Numbered from the stretch's first letter, positions 23,835 to 32,218 are shown. The stretch: 32,218 bases of DNA from an uncultured Lachnospiraceae bacterium (GCA_910586005.1 CAJUHG010000029.1:1-32218), one strand, 5' to 3'. Notes: generated by a model not told the origin, from the sequence alone. Translations and numbers: made by a program.

Positions 23835-26288
23835 ATGCATAAAAAATATACGCCACAGGCAGAAAAAGTCTTAGAATTGGCAGCAAAATTATCGAAAAAG
23901 TTAGAGCATAATTATGTGGGTACCGAACATATATTAGCAGGATTATTGCAAGAAGGAACAGGAGTAGCAGCTCAAGTTCTGATAGAAAATCACTTAGAAG
24001 AAAAAAAATTATTGGAGTTGATTGAGGAATTAATTTCTCCAGGAGAAAATATTTCATTATTAGATGCGGATGGATATTCTCCTAGAACACAAAAAGTATT
24101 AGATACAGCAGAAAAAGAATCAGACCATTTTAATAATGATAAAATTGGAACAGAACATCTTCTTTTGGCTATTATAAAAGAAAATGAATCTGCAGCAGTA
24201 CGACTTTTAAATACCATAGGAATTAACTTACAAAAATTATATATTGAGCTTTTAGGAGCTATGGGAGAAGAAGGAAGATTTTCTAGAGAAGAATTAAAGT
24301 CTGCAAGAGGAAGAAAAAGAAATTTAGAGAATACTCCTGTATTAGATCAGTATTCTAGAGATTTAACAAAACTTGCTTTAGAGGGAAAACTTGACCCAGT
24401 AATTGGAAGAGAGGAAGAAATCCGAAGAGTTATTCAGATTTTAAGTCGCAGAGGAAAAAATAATCCTTGTTTGATAGGTGAACCAGGTGTTGGAAAAACT
24501 GCTATTGCAGAAGGATTAGCACAACAAATTTCTTTGGGATTGGTACCAGAATCTGTAATTGGAAAACGGGTAATTACTTTAGATTTATCTAGTATGATTG
24601 CTGGTACAAAATATCGCGGAGAATTTGAAGAAAGAATTAAAAAAATAATCCGAGAGGTAATTGGAGCCGGAAATATTTTGCTATTTATGGATGAACTCCA
24701 TACCATTATTGGAGCAGGTGGAGCAGAAGGTGCAATGGATGCATCTAATATTTTGAAACCTTATCTTGCTCGAGGAGAGCTTCAGATGATTGGAGCTACT
24801 ACTATAGAAGAATATAGAAAATATATTGAGCGAGATGCTGCACTGGAGCGGAGATTTCAACCAGTAATGATAGAAGAGCCTACCATAGAAGATACACTAG
24901 AGATTTTGAAGGGATTGCGTAAATTTTATGAGAAGCATCATCAGGTAGTGATTACAGATGAGGGATTAGAGGCGGCAGCAAAGCTTTCTGCTCGATATGT
25001 CTCAGATCGTTTTTTGCCAGATAAAGCAATTGATTTGATGGATGAAGCAGCAGCAAAGGTACGATTAGAGGGGGTTAAGACTTCTACTTCTTTGCAAGAT
25101 ATACAGATTGAAATCAATCGTGTAACAGAAGAGATGGAGGAAGCTATTCAAAAAATGGAAATTGAAGAGGCTTCTAATCTAAAAAAAGAAAAAGAAATTT
25201 TGCAGACAGAATATGAAAAAATGCAGAAAAAAATCAAAAAGTCTATGAAACGTAAAAAGAATGAAGTAGGGGAAAATGAAATAGCTGAGGTGGTAGCTCA
25301 GTGGACAAAAATTCCAGTAAAAAAACTAGCAGAGGAAGAAACTATAAAATTGCGTAAACTGGAATCTGTTTTGCATAAGCGTGTCATTGGACAGGAAGAG
25401 GCTGTATCTGCAGTTTCAAAAGCAGTGCGACGTGGTAGAGTGGGTTTAAAGGACCCTAATCGTCCCATTGGTTCCTTTTTATTTTTAGGTCCTACTGGTG
25501 TGGGAAAAACAGAGATATCAAAGGCTCTTGCAGAAGCTATATTTGGAAGTGAAGAAGCTATGATTCGAGTAGATATGTCTGAATATATGGAGAAACACAG
25601 TGTATCAAAGATGATTGGATCACCCCCAGGATATGTAGGCTATGATGAGGGAGGACAGTTAAGCGAAAAAGTGAGGAGAAATCCTTATTCTGTTATTTTA
25701 TTTGATGAAATTGAAAAAGCTCATCCTGATGTGTTTAATATTTTACTTCAAGTATTGGATGATGGTCATATTACAGATGCTCAGGGAAGAAAAGTAGATT
25801 TTAAAAATACAATTATTATTATGACTTCTAATGCGGGAGCACAATCTATTATTGAACCAAAAGCTTTAGGATTTGCTTCTGTGGATGATGCAAAACAGAA
25901 TTATGATCGTATGAAAAGTAGTGTAATGGAAGAAGTTAGAAGAATTTTTAAGCCAGAATTTTTGAATCGTATTGATGAGACAATTGTATTTCATGCTTTA
26001 ACCAAAGAAGATATGAAGAAAATTGTAACACTTATGACAAAGACTTTAATTGAACGTTGTAAAAAACAAATGGGAATAGAACTTCATATTACTGGAAATG
26101 TAAAAAGTTATATTGTGGACACTGCATATGAACCTAAATATGGTGCCCGTCCATTGAGAAGGATGATTCAAAATAAAATTGAAGATAAATTGGCAGAAGA
26201 AATACTTTCAGGAAAAGTAAAATCAGGAGATAAATTAGATGCTGTAATGCATAAAAAAGAGATTTCCTTTGTGATGAAGAAGGGATAA
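23835..26288 (+). CDS. clpC: ATP-dependent Clp protease ATP-binding subunit ClpC
   Basis: 817-aa AAA+ unfoldase that feeds proteins to ClpP. Two Clp_N repeats occupy ~1-145 (VGTEHILAGLLQE and IGTEHLLLAIIKE). AAA-1 has Walker A GEPGVGKT (215-222) and Walker B ILLFMDE (281-287). A short coiled middle domain is at ~420-475. AAA-2 has Walker A GPTGVGKT (552-559) and Walker B ILFDE (621-625). LGF at 678-680 is the ClpP-docking loop, so it is a protease partner and not a ClpB-type disaggregase. The middle domain is short, as in ClpC. AGGAGG precedes the ATG. The usual CtsR/McsA/McsB companions are absent; a GntR regulator precedes it and radA follows after one gene. Confidence 0.93.
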   Translation: MHKKYTPQAEKVLELAAKLSKKLEHNYVGTEHILAGLLQEGTGVAAQVLIENHLEEKKLLELIEELISPGENISLLDADGYSPRTQKVLDTAEKESDHFNNDKIGTEHLLLAIIKENESAAVRLLNTIGINLQKLYIELLGAMGEEGRFSREELKSARGRKRNLENTPVLDQYSRDLTKLALEGKLDPVIGREEEIRRVIQILSRRGKNNPCLIGEPGVGKTAIAEGLAQQISLGLVPESVIGKRVITLDLSSMIAGTKYRGEFEERIKKIIREVIGAGNILLFMDELHTIIGAGGAEGAMDASNILKPYLARGELQMIGATTIEEYRKYIERDAALERRFQPVMIEEPTIEDTLEILKGLRKFYEKHHQVVITDEGLEAAAKLSARYVSDRFLPDKAIDLMDEAAAKVRLEGVKTSTSLQDIQIEINRVTEEMEEAIQKMEIEEASNLKKEKEILQTEYEKMQKKIKKSMKRKKNEVGENEIAEVVAQWTKIPVKKLAEEETIKLRKLESVLHKRVIGQEEAVSAVSKAVRRGRVGLKDPNRPIGSFLFLGPTGVGKTEISKALAEAIFGSEEAMIRVDMSEYMEKHSVSKMIGSPPGYVGYDEGGQLSEKVRRNPYSVILFDEIEKAHPDVFNILLQVLDDGHITDAQGRKVDFKNTIIIMTSNAGAQSIIEPKALGFASVDDAKQNYDRMKSSVMEEVRRIFKPEFLNRIDETIVFHALTKEDMKKIVTLMTKTLIERCKKQMGIELHITGNVKSYIVDTAYEPKYGARPLRRMIQNKIEDKLAEEILSGKVKSGDKLDAVMHKKEISFVMKKG

Positions 26289-26434
26289 TGTATAATATTT
26301 TATTAGAGAAGATTTCCACTTTTAAGAGAATTTTGCTGGAAAAAATAATAAATTTATTATATAATATTTGTAGCAGGAAATAAGCAATATTTTAGATATG
26401 ATATAAATTATATTATGATATCAGAGACAAATGC

Positions 26435-26572
26435 TATACCTTGTGACACACCGAATGGCATGATGGGGTGCCAAAGAGGGTATACCTTATGATATACCAA
26501 ATGGCATGATGGGGTGCCAAGAGGGTATACCTTATGACACAATAGCTATCATGGGATACCCAAAAGGGTATC
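26435..26572 (+). repeat. TATACC-type palindromic repeats, three tandem units
   Basis: Units start at 26435 (46 bp), 26481 (45 bp) and 26526 (47 bp, diverged). Each starts TATACCTT and ends at or near GGGTAT, with an inner GGCA/TGCC hairpin in units 1 and 2. The third contains the perfect hairpin GATACCC AAAA GGGTATC. A solitary copy is at 4881-4920. The rest of the 26289-26434 gap is AT-rich with no clear gene or terminator. Confidence 0.8.
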
Positions 26573-26614
26573 ATGAAGAGACATAGGACAAGATATCAAC
26601 AGGAGGATAATAAA

Positions 26615-27031
26615 ATGGCTGTAGTAGAAGAGTTGATTCGTACAGAAAACAATGAAAGTTTAAGTTTTGGAAATTATAAGTTAGCTGCTAAGGCTAAAGC
26701 AGATAATTTTGAATTTGGTGGTGATTTATATAAGGTTAAGACTTTTAAGGAAATTACCAAATTAGAGCGAAATGGCATGTTTGTGTATGAATCTGTGCCA
26801 GGAACCACAGTAAACCAACTTCATGTAACAGATAAAGGTGTTGATTTTAAAGTAGAAGGTTTAGAAGATGCACAAATTACTTTAGAGTTAGAAGAACAAG
26901 CAGAATATCAAGTAATGGTAAATGGAGTAAGTGCTGGTAATATGAAAACAAACTTGGGTGGAAAATTAAGTCTCAGCGTAGAACTAAATGAAGGTATTCC
27001 TGTGGCAGTTCAAATTGAAAAAGTTAAATAA
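26615..27031 (+). CDS. small conserved protein of unknown function
   Basis: 138 aa, starting MAVVEELIRTENNESLSFGN. ATG 26615 has AGGAGG eight bases upstream; the 14 residues from an earlier ATG (26573) come from the repeat region and are excluded. It is soluble, without signal peptide or membrane segment, and beta-rich by pattern; the C-terminal ~70 residues (YESVPGTTVNQLHVTDKGVD ... GGKLSLSVELNEGIPVAVQI) look like a beta-sandwich. I recall similar Lachnospiraceae proteins with the automatic label 'endosialidase', but nothing here supports a sialidase: there are no Asp-box repeats and it is far too short. It lies between clpC and radA with its own terminator, and so is probably expressed separately. 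Confidence 0.85.
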   Translation: MAVVEELIRTENNESLSFGNYKLAAKAKADNFEFGGDLYKVKTFKEITKLERNGMFVYESVPGTTVNQLHVTDKGVDFKVEGLEDAQITLELEEQAEYQVMVNGVSAGNMKTNLGGKLSLSVELNEGIPVAVQIEKVK

Positions 27032-27049
27032 TTAGATTAGAATGATACA

Positions 27050-27100
27050 GGTATCCCAAAAGTTAAAGTATAATTGGCTTTTGGGATATCTATTTTTATT
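27050..27100 (+). terminator. intrinsic terminator of the 138-aa protein gene
   Basis: TATCCCAAAAG (27052-27062) pairs perfectly with CTTTTGGGATA (27078-27088), extended by two more pairs, and is followed by TATTTTTATT. Confidence 0.85.
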
Positions 27101-27104
27101 TATG

Positions 27105-27179
27105 ACAATAGAAAGTTGGCAAAGCGTGCTTTCTATTGTTTATGATAATAGAAAATTCGGGTAGTGTGTTTTCTATTAT
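27105..27179. repeat. ATAATAGAAAA-type palindromic repeat, tandem copies 3 and 4
   Basis: Copy 3 (27105-27139) has stem ACAATAGAAAG/CTTTCTATTGT; copy 4 (27145-27179) has ATAATAGAAAA/TTTTCTATTAT. Both are perfect 11-bp stems with 13-nt loops, differing at two positions with matching changes on both arms. The related ATAGGAAA...TTTCCTAT hairpin (27183-27224) follows directly. Confidence 0.75.
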
Positions 27180-27249
27180 TTCATAGGAAAAACTATGAAA
27201 TATTAAAGTGTATGTCTTTCCTATAAAATAAAAATAAGAAAGGAAATTT

Positions 27250-28620
27250 ATGACAAAGGGAAAAAAGGTTACCATATATTTTTGTCAGTCTTGTGGATAT
27301 GAATCTTCTAAATGGATGGGACAATGTCCAGGATGTAAGGAATGGAACACTTTTGTAGAGGAATCCGTGGAAAAAAAGGCAGCAGGGAAGGTAAAAAATG
27401 TTGTTGGAGGAAATAAAGAATTAAAAACCTCTAAAATATCTGAAATTGATATGCAAGATAAGGAGAGAACGCAGACTGGATTTCAAGAGTTAGATCGTGT
27501 GCTAGGAGGTGGAATCGTTCTAGGATCTCTAGTATTAGTTGGAGGTGATCCTGGAATTGGAAAGTCTACTTTATTACTTCAAGTGTGTAGAAATTTAGCA
27601 GAATCTAAAGAAGTACTTTATATTTCAGGAGAAGAATCTTTACAACAGATTAAAATGCGGGCACAGCGTATTGGAACATTTTCTGACAATCTACAATTAT
27701 TTTGTGAAACCAATTTAGAACAGATTGAACAAGTAATAGAAAGACAAAAACCTCAAACAGTTATTATTGATTCTATTCAAACAATTTATAGTGAGGAGGT
27801 AGGTTCTGCACCAGGAAGTGTATCTCAAGTGCGTGAAACTACAGGGCGTTTATTACAAATTGCAAAAGGTATGGATATTACAATTTTTATTGTTGGTCAT
27901 GTGACAAAAGAAGGCGTAGTGGCCGGACCTAGAGTGTTAGAACATATGGTGGATACCGTACTTTATTTTGAAGGAGATCGTCATGCTTCTTATAGAATTT
28001 TACGAGGTGTAAAAAATCGTTTTGGTTCTACTAACGAAATTGGTGTATTTGAAATGCGGGAAAAAGGGTTGGTAGAAGTAGAAAATCCTTCTGAATATAT
28101 GTTAAATGGAAAACCTCAAGGAGCATCTGGTTCTGTGGTTGCTTGTTCAATGGAAGGTACTCGTCCTATTTTAGTAGAAATTCAAGCACTAGTTTGTCAT
28201 AGTAATTTTGGAATTCCAAGAAGAACTGCTGCTGGTACAGATTTAACAAGGGTAAATCTTTTGATGGCAGTTTTAGAAAAACGTGCGGGGTTGTCTTTGG
28301 CAACATGTGACGCTTATGTCAATATTGCAGGGGGAATTCGCATGAATGAACCTGCTATTGATTTGGGAATCGTTATGGCACTTGCTTCTAGTTTTAGAGA
28401 GAAAGCGATCAATGAAAAAATTATTTGTTTTGGAGAAGTAGGTTTAAGTGGAGAAGTTCGAGCAGTAAATATGGCACAACAGCGTGTAACAGAGGCAAAA
28501 AAGTTAGGATTTGATACATGTATTCTACCAAAAGTATCTATTCCTGGATTGACAGATACGAAAGGGATAAAAATTGTTGGAGTAGAAAATATTCGTGAGG
28601 CAATAGGAAAGATTGGTTAA
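27250..28620 (+). CDS. radA: DNA repair protein RadA (Sms), branch-migration helicase
   Basis: 456-aa RecA-like ATPase that extends D-loops and aids recombinational repair. The N-terminal zinc finger has C12, C15, C26 and C29 (CQSCGYESSKWMGQCPGC). Walker A is GDPGIGKS (99-106), the RadA-specific KNRFGSTNE lies near 255-263, and the C-terminal Lon-like domain (from ~290) contains GGIRMNEPAIDLGIVMA. Length is normal. The start is supported by AAGAAAGGAAA upstream. Proximity to clpC is a common Firmicute arrangement. Confidence 0.97.
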   Translation: MTKGKKVTIYFCQSCGYESSKWMGQCPGCKEWNTFVEESVEKKAAGKVKNVVGGNKELKTSKISEIDMQDKERTQTGFQELDRVLGGGIVLGSLVLVGGDPGIGKSTLLLQVCRNLAESKEVLYISGEESLQQIKMRAQRIGTFSDNLQLFCETNLEQIEQVIERQKPQTVIIDSIQTIYSEEVGSAPGSVSQVRETTGRLLQIAKGMDITIFIVGHVTKEGVVAGPRVLEHMVDTVLYFEGDRHASYRILRGVKNRFGSTNEIGVFEMREKGLVEVENPSEYMLNGKPQGASGSVVACSMEGTRPILVEIQALVCHSNFGIPRRTAAGTDLTRVNLLMAVLEKRAGLSLATCDAYVNIAGGIRMNEPAIDLGIVMALASSFREKAINEKIICFGEVGLSGEVRAVNMAQQRVTEAKKLGFDTCILPKVSIPGLTDTKGIKIVGVENIREAIGKIG

Positions 28621-28749
28621 TATTATTTTTTCTCAGTCTTTTCTGATAAAACAAAATCGTCTTACTGAAAGTTAAGTCTCCCTTCAAGCAGAACCATGTT
28701 ATTTGCAAAAATTTTGAGAATATATTATTTATTGTTAAGGAGAATTAGG

Positions 28750-29409
28750 ATGGATAAAAATGAAATTCTTTCAAAAGTGGATCATACATTATTAAATGTA
28801 ACTGCTACTTGGAAAGAAGTAAAACAAATTTGTGATGATGCTATCAGTTATCATACAGCATCTGTTTGCATTCCACCATCATATGTAAAACAAGCATATG
28901 CATATTTAAAGGATAAGATAAAAATATGTACAGTAATAGGTTTTCCTAATGGTTATCAGACAACAGCAGTAAAAGCATTTGAGACAAAGGAAGCTATTAC
29001 AAATGGAGCAAGTGAAATTGATATGGTTATTAATCTCGGATGGGTAAAAGATGAAAAATTTGATTTGATAGAAAAAGAAATTCATATGATAAAAGAAATG
29101 TGTCAAGAAAAAATTTTAAAAGTAATTATTGAAACATGTCTTTTGTTAGAAGAAGAAAAAATAAAAATGTGTGAAATAGTAACTAGAGCAGGTGTAGAGT
29201 ATATAAAAACATCTACAGGCTTTTCTACTTATGGTGCAACTCCAGAAGATATAAAATTACTTTCAGAACATATAGGAAAAAATGTAAAAGTAAAAGCAGC
29301 AGGAGGAATTGCTTCCTTTGAAGATGCAGAAGAATTACTTCGTTTAGGAGCTTCTCGTTTAGGAACCAGCCGTCTTGTTTCTTTGGCCAAATCTAAAGAT
29401 TTTAGGTAA
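28750..29409 (+). CDS. deoC: deoxyribose-phosphate aldolase
   Basis: 219-aa class I aldolase that splits 2-deoxyribose-5-phosphate into glyceraldehyde-3-phosphate and acetaldehyde in deoxynucleoside catabolism. The active site is complete: SEIDMVINLG with the catalytic Asp, the Schiff-base lysine in EYIKTSTGFS, and the second lysine in VKVKAAGGI. ATG 28750 (MDKNEILSKVDHTLLN) has AAGGAG about eight bases upstream; an earlier ATG at 28696 adds 18 residues unlike the family. No other deo or nucleoside genes are nearby; it lies 129 bp after radA and ends at a strong terminator. Confidence 0.95.
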   Translation: MDKNEILSKVDHTLLNVTATWKEVKQICDDAISYHTASVCIPPSYVKQAYAYLKDKIKICTVIGFPNGYQTTAVKAFETKEAITNGASEIDMVINLGWVKDEKFDLIEKEIHMIKEMCQEKILKVIIETCLLLEEEKIKMCEIVTRAGVEYIKTSTGFSTYGATPEDIKLLSEHIGKNVKVKAAGGIASFEDAEELLRLGASRLGTSRLVSLAKSKDFR

Positions 29410-29442
29410 ATAATTTTTTGATTTTTGAATTATTCTAGTGCC

Positions 29443-29493
29443 TATGAAACAGATATCACATCCATTGGATGTGATATCTGTTTCATATTTTTC
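29443..29493. terminator. intrinsic terminator of deoC
   Basis: A perfect 21-bp stem (29443-29463 with 29467-29487, core GAAACAGATATCACATCC) closes a 3-nt loop and is followed by TTTTTC. It lies between convergent genes, but only the plus-strand side has a good T-run. Confidence 0.92.
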
Positions 29494-29569
29494 AAGAGTG
29501 AGGGCTGATGGAGCTTGCACAGAAAAAATTTATGTTGTTTGATAAAAATTAGCTTGTTAGGGAAAGTAG

Positions 29570-31843
29570 TTAGTTTTTCTTGTATAGTATGCGTATAGAA
29601 TTTAAAACACATAACATAGCAACTCCACTATCTGCAAATACTGCCATCCACATAGAAGCATGGCCTACAAGGCCGAGTAACATAACAAAAGCTTTAATAA
29701 CTAAGGCAAATACCACATTTTGCCATGCAATTCGTGTAGTAGATTTTGCAATTCTAATTGAATCTGGAATTGCTTGCATATTAGAAGTCATAAATACTAT
29801 GTCAGCAGCTTCTATAGCAGCATCTGCACCACTTCCCATAGCGGCACCTACATCAGCACCTGCAAGTACAGGAGCATCATTGATACCATCACCTACAAAC
29901 ATAACAGCTCCATTGTTTACACGTATTTCTTGTAATTTTGTTAATTTTTCTTCTGGTAATAATTTAGCATAAATTTCATCTATACCAGTTTTGTTTGCAA
30001 CTGTCTTTGCACTTTCTTGTGTATCTCCTGTAAGCATGGCAGTTTTCATGTGATATTTTTTTAAGATAGAAATAGCATTAGCAGCTTCTGGTTTTACTGT
30101 ATCAGAAATTAATAGAAAACCAATAAAAGTGCCATTTAGCGCAGCAAAAATTTCTGAACCATAAATAATTTCTTTACAATTAGATAAATCAATATGAAAT
30201 TTTTTCATTAACTTTTTATTTCCTACCAAAATTTCACCACAAGAAAGTGTAGCCTGTATACCATGTCCAGCAATTTCTTTTATGGAAGAAGGATTTTCCA
30301 ATACAAGACCCTTTTCATGAGCAGCAGCAGAAATACTAACACCAATAGGATGTGTGGAATGTTGTTCACAGCTAGCACAAAGGCGTAATATATCTTCTTG
30401 TGTATAGTTATGAAAAGAAATAATTTCCTGAACTACAAAATTTCCTTTTGTAATGGTACCTGTTTTATCTAGAATAACAGTAGATATGTTGTTTAGAGCC
30501 TCAATAGATACTCCACCTTTAAATAAAATTCCTTTTTTAGAACCAGCACCAATACCAGAGAAAAATGCAAGAGGAACGCTCAAAACTAAGGCACAAGGGC
30601 AACTGATCACTAGAAAAGTCAATGCAGTATAAATCCATTGATGCCAATTTCCAGTAAACAAAGAGGGAATAAGTGCTGTGGATAATGCCACAATCACTAC
30701 AAATGGAGTGTATATTCTTGAAAATCTTGTGATAAAACGGTCAATTTTAGGTTTGCTTGCAGCAGCATTTTCTACAGAATCTAAAATTCTAGTAACCATA
30801 GAATTTTCCAATGATTTCTCTACACGTATTTTCAATTGACCAGAAGTATTGATACAACCAGAAGTAACACTATCTCCAATAGAAGCTTTTACAGGAACTG
30901 GTTCTCCCGTAATAGGTGAAGTATCCAGTCGACTTTCTCCATCAATGATGATTCCATCTAATGGAATGCGGTCGCCAGGACGAACCAATAGAATATCATT
31001 CGGTTGTGCATCTTCTGCAGCAATTGTTTTTGTATCTTTTCCAATAACAAGAGTTACAACTTCTGGACGTAAATCTACAGTATCCATAATCTGAGAACGA
31101 CTGCGAGAAACAGCTACTTCCTCGAAGTATTCTCCAATACGATAGAATAACATAACACCAACAGCCTCTGGAAAATTTCCAATAGCAAAAGCTCCCAATG
31201 TGGCAATACTCATTAAAAAGTTTTCATCAAAGACTTGACCCTTTATTAAGTTCTTTAATGCAGTGAATAAAATCTGTCCGCCAAGAATAAGATAAGCAAT
31301 TATAAAAATAACAGAAGGAAGTAATGAAACTTTAATGTCAGCATTTTCTAAAATTTCTCCAATTGCAAAGAGAATAATTCCAATAATAATAGAAATAAGG
31401 TCTAACTGTTGTTCACTAAATCTATTTTTTTCAAGTGAATGTTCTTTATTTATTTGAAGAATTTTTTTTCCTTTTTGTGAAGTTTGTTGTTTACTAACTA
31501 TAACTTCTGATTCTATGGAAGAGCAAATGTCTTGAAATTTTTCAATAAGTGCAGTTTCATTTCTAGCAGCTTCAGGTGTAATAATTACTCGAAGTTGTTT
31601 GGTTGCAAAAGTAAGTGTTGCTGCATTCACTTCTGGCAAATCATTGATCCGCCTTTCCATTTTAGCTGCACAATTGGCACAACCTAAATGTTCTATCAAA
31701 CATGTAAATTTTACCCCATTAGAATTACAAGAATTCTTTGAATGAGAATGTTCTTCTGTAGGATGTTCCTGATGGTGTTCATGTCCACAATTACAGGAAT
31801 CAATTTTTTGTATTTGATATGGTTCTTTTTTTGATTTATCCAT
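29570..31843 (-). CDS. P1B-type heavy-metal translocating ATPase (Zn/Cd/Pb exporter, CadA/ZntA-like)
   Basis: 757-aa membrane pump exporting divalent soft metals. The His/Cys-rich leader (CNCGHEHHQEHPTEEHSHS, ~17-35) is a likely metal-binding tail. An HMA domain (~44-115) follows with GCANC at 54-58. Transport motif CPC is at 415-417, actuator TGE at 312-314, phosphorylated Asp459 in DKTGT, HP at 498-499, and hinge GDGIND at 651-656. In the last helices K717 (VIKAF) and D738 (FADSG) are the residues typical of the Zn/Cd/Pb class and not the Cu class. AGGAGG precedes the ATG. It is the only gene of its unit in the window; the operator upstream supports metal induction. No arsR/smtB-type regulator gene is visible here. 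Confidence 0.95.
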   Translation of the reverse strand: MDKSKKEPYQIQKIDSCNCGHEHHQEHPTEEHSHSKNSCNSNGVKFTCLIEHLGCANCAAKMERRINDLPEVNAATLTFATKQLRVIITPEAARNETALIEKFQDICSSIESEVIVSKQQTSQKGKKILQINKEHSLEKNRFSEQQLDLISIIIGIILFAIGEILENADIKVSLLPSVIFIIAYLILGGQILFTALKNLIKGQVFDENFLMSIATLGAFAIGNFPEAVGVMLFYRIGEYFEEVAVSRSRSQIMDTVDLRPEVVTLVIGKDTKTIAAEDAQPNDILLVRPGDRIPLDGIIIDGESRLDTSPITGEPVPVKASIGDSVTSGCINTSGQLKIRVEKSLENSMVTRILDSVENAAASKPKIDRFITRFSRIYTPFVVIVALSTALIPSLFTGNWHQWIYTALTFLVISCPCALVLSVPLAFFSGIGAGSKKGILFKGGVSIEALNNISTVILDKTGTITKGNFVVQEIISFHNYTQEDILRLCASCEQHSTHPIGVSISAAAHEKGLVLENPSSIKEIAGHGIQATLSCGEILVGNKKLMKKFHIDLSNCKEIIYGSEIFAALNGTFIGFLLISDTVKPEAANAISILKKYHMKTAMLTGDTQESAKTVANKTGIDEIYAKLLPEEKLTKLQEIRVNNGAVMFVGDGINDAPVLAGADVGAAMGSGADAAIEAADIVFMTSNMQAIPDSIRIAKSTTRIAWQNVVFALVIKAFVMLLGLVGHASMWMAVFADSGVAMLCVLNSIRILYKKN

Positions 31844-31880
31844 GACAATACCTCCTAAAATATAATGGTAAATAGCTTAA

Positions 31881-31902
31881 CATATGAATATTTGTTCATA
31901 TG
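31881..31902. promoter_or_regulatory. CzrA/SmtB-type (ArsR family) metal-sensor operator
   Basis: The perfect 8-bp arms CATATGAA and TTCATATG are separated by 6 bp. On the minus strand this reads ATATGAACAAATATTCATAT, close to the known CzrA-type operator. It lies between the -10 and the start codon of the metal ATPase, where a bound repressor would block transcription. Confidence 0.8.
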
Positions 31903-31905
31903 TTG

Positions 31906-31934
31906 ATTAAATCATATATATATAATTTTGTCAA
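31906..31934 (-). promoter_or_regulatory. promoter of the metal ATPase
   Basis: On the minus strand TTGACA (31929-31934), a 17-bp spacer and TTTAAT (31906-31911). The -10 directly abuts the operator palindrome. Confidence 0.7.
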
Positions 31935-32218
31935 GATAATTTTACCAATCATTTTTTATCTAATTATAAAATTAGGAAATTATTCTTAAGAGCCATATAT
32001 GATAAATAATTTTATAAAATGAATAATTAAACATTAAAAAATGGATGTAAATATTTTGGAAAATATAAAATTCTGAAATAAGTAGTTTAATAGATAAACT
32101 TTGATTTTCTTTTTGTTCTAATTCATTAATATTATGTAACAACTTTGAAAAATGTATTTTTTCTCAGGATAACCGCATAAAATAAATATTTTGTAAAACC
32201 AGATAATATATAAAAATT
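31935..32218. other. AT-rich intergenic DNA, no gene seen
   Basis: No ORF, hairpin terminator or recognisable RNA is visible on either strand up to the window edge. It probably belongs to the upstream region of a neighbouring gene outside the window. Confidence 0.6.

Noticed and set aside
26435..26572. CRISPR-like array
   Set aside because: The units are directly adjacent with no unique spacers, and no cas genes are present.
26615..27031. Endosialidase function
   Set aside because: A recalled automatic label for similar proteins, but the 138 residues contain no sialidase motifs and are far too short.

Overview
The window suggests an AT-rich, anaerobic, Gram-positive Clostridia member, most likely Lachnospiraceae. 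Supporting evidence is pyruvate:ferredoxin oxidoreductase as the metabolic marker, strong AGGAGG-type ribosome binding sites, Sec signal peptides and a lipobox with no outer-membrane genes, the order rpmE / DUF1385 gene / prmC / prfA, and a clpC-radA neighbourhood. The genus cannot be fixed from the sequence alone. No rRNA, tRNA, CRISPR array, transposase or integrase was seen.

Layout. 1-3506: nifJ, missing only its extreme 5' end. 3785-5801 (minus strand): a secreted PPC-like protein and a Cof-type HAD phosphatase. 6088-9622: the translation cluster rpmE, DUF1385 membrane protein, prmC and prfA; PrmC methylates the GGQ glutamine of the PrfA encoded next to it. 9575-11600: a small island bounded by two identical 50-bp direct repeats, one being the 3' end of prfA. 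It carries a twice-frameshifted pseudogene, a 78-aa protein and a retropepsin-like aspartic protease, but no recombinase. 11682-12572: a microbial PARG/macrodomain-type gene just outside it. 13106-20796: a complete oligopeptide ABC transporter operon (oppA, oppB, oppC, oppD, oppF, small membrane protein). 21129-26288: an apparent operon of a cadherin-like-domain membrane protein with a long basic repeat tail, a GntR/YtrA-type regulator and ClpC. 26615-29409: a small conserved protein, radA and deoC. 29570-31843 (minus strand): a P1B-type Zn/Cd/Pb ATPase under a CzrA/SmtB-like operator.

The most unusual observations are in the opp operon. OppC carries about 300 extra residues forming seven RCC1-like repeats, apparently a full seven-bladed beta-propeller, in its first extracytoplasmic loop. 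OppF carries about 190 extra residues, largely coiled coil, between Walker A and the Q-loop. The transporter therefore has an extra module on each face of the membrane. The second notable feature is the prfA-associated island, which looks like a cis-mobilizable or decayed integrative element.

Intergenic DNA is rich in small palindromic repeats of several families: an ATAATAGAAAA-type hairpin with compensatory base changes, a TATACC 45-bp tandem repeat, and a large compound cruciform before the DUF1385 gene. Most transcription units end in clear intrinsic terminators, and several sigma-A-like promoters can be read. Gene functions are inferred from motifs and recalled family knowledge; no database search was possible.
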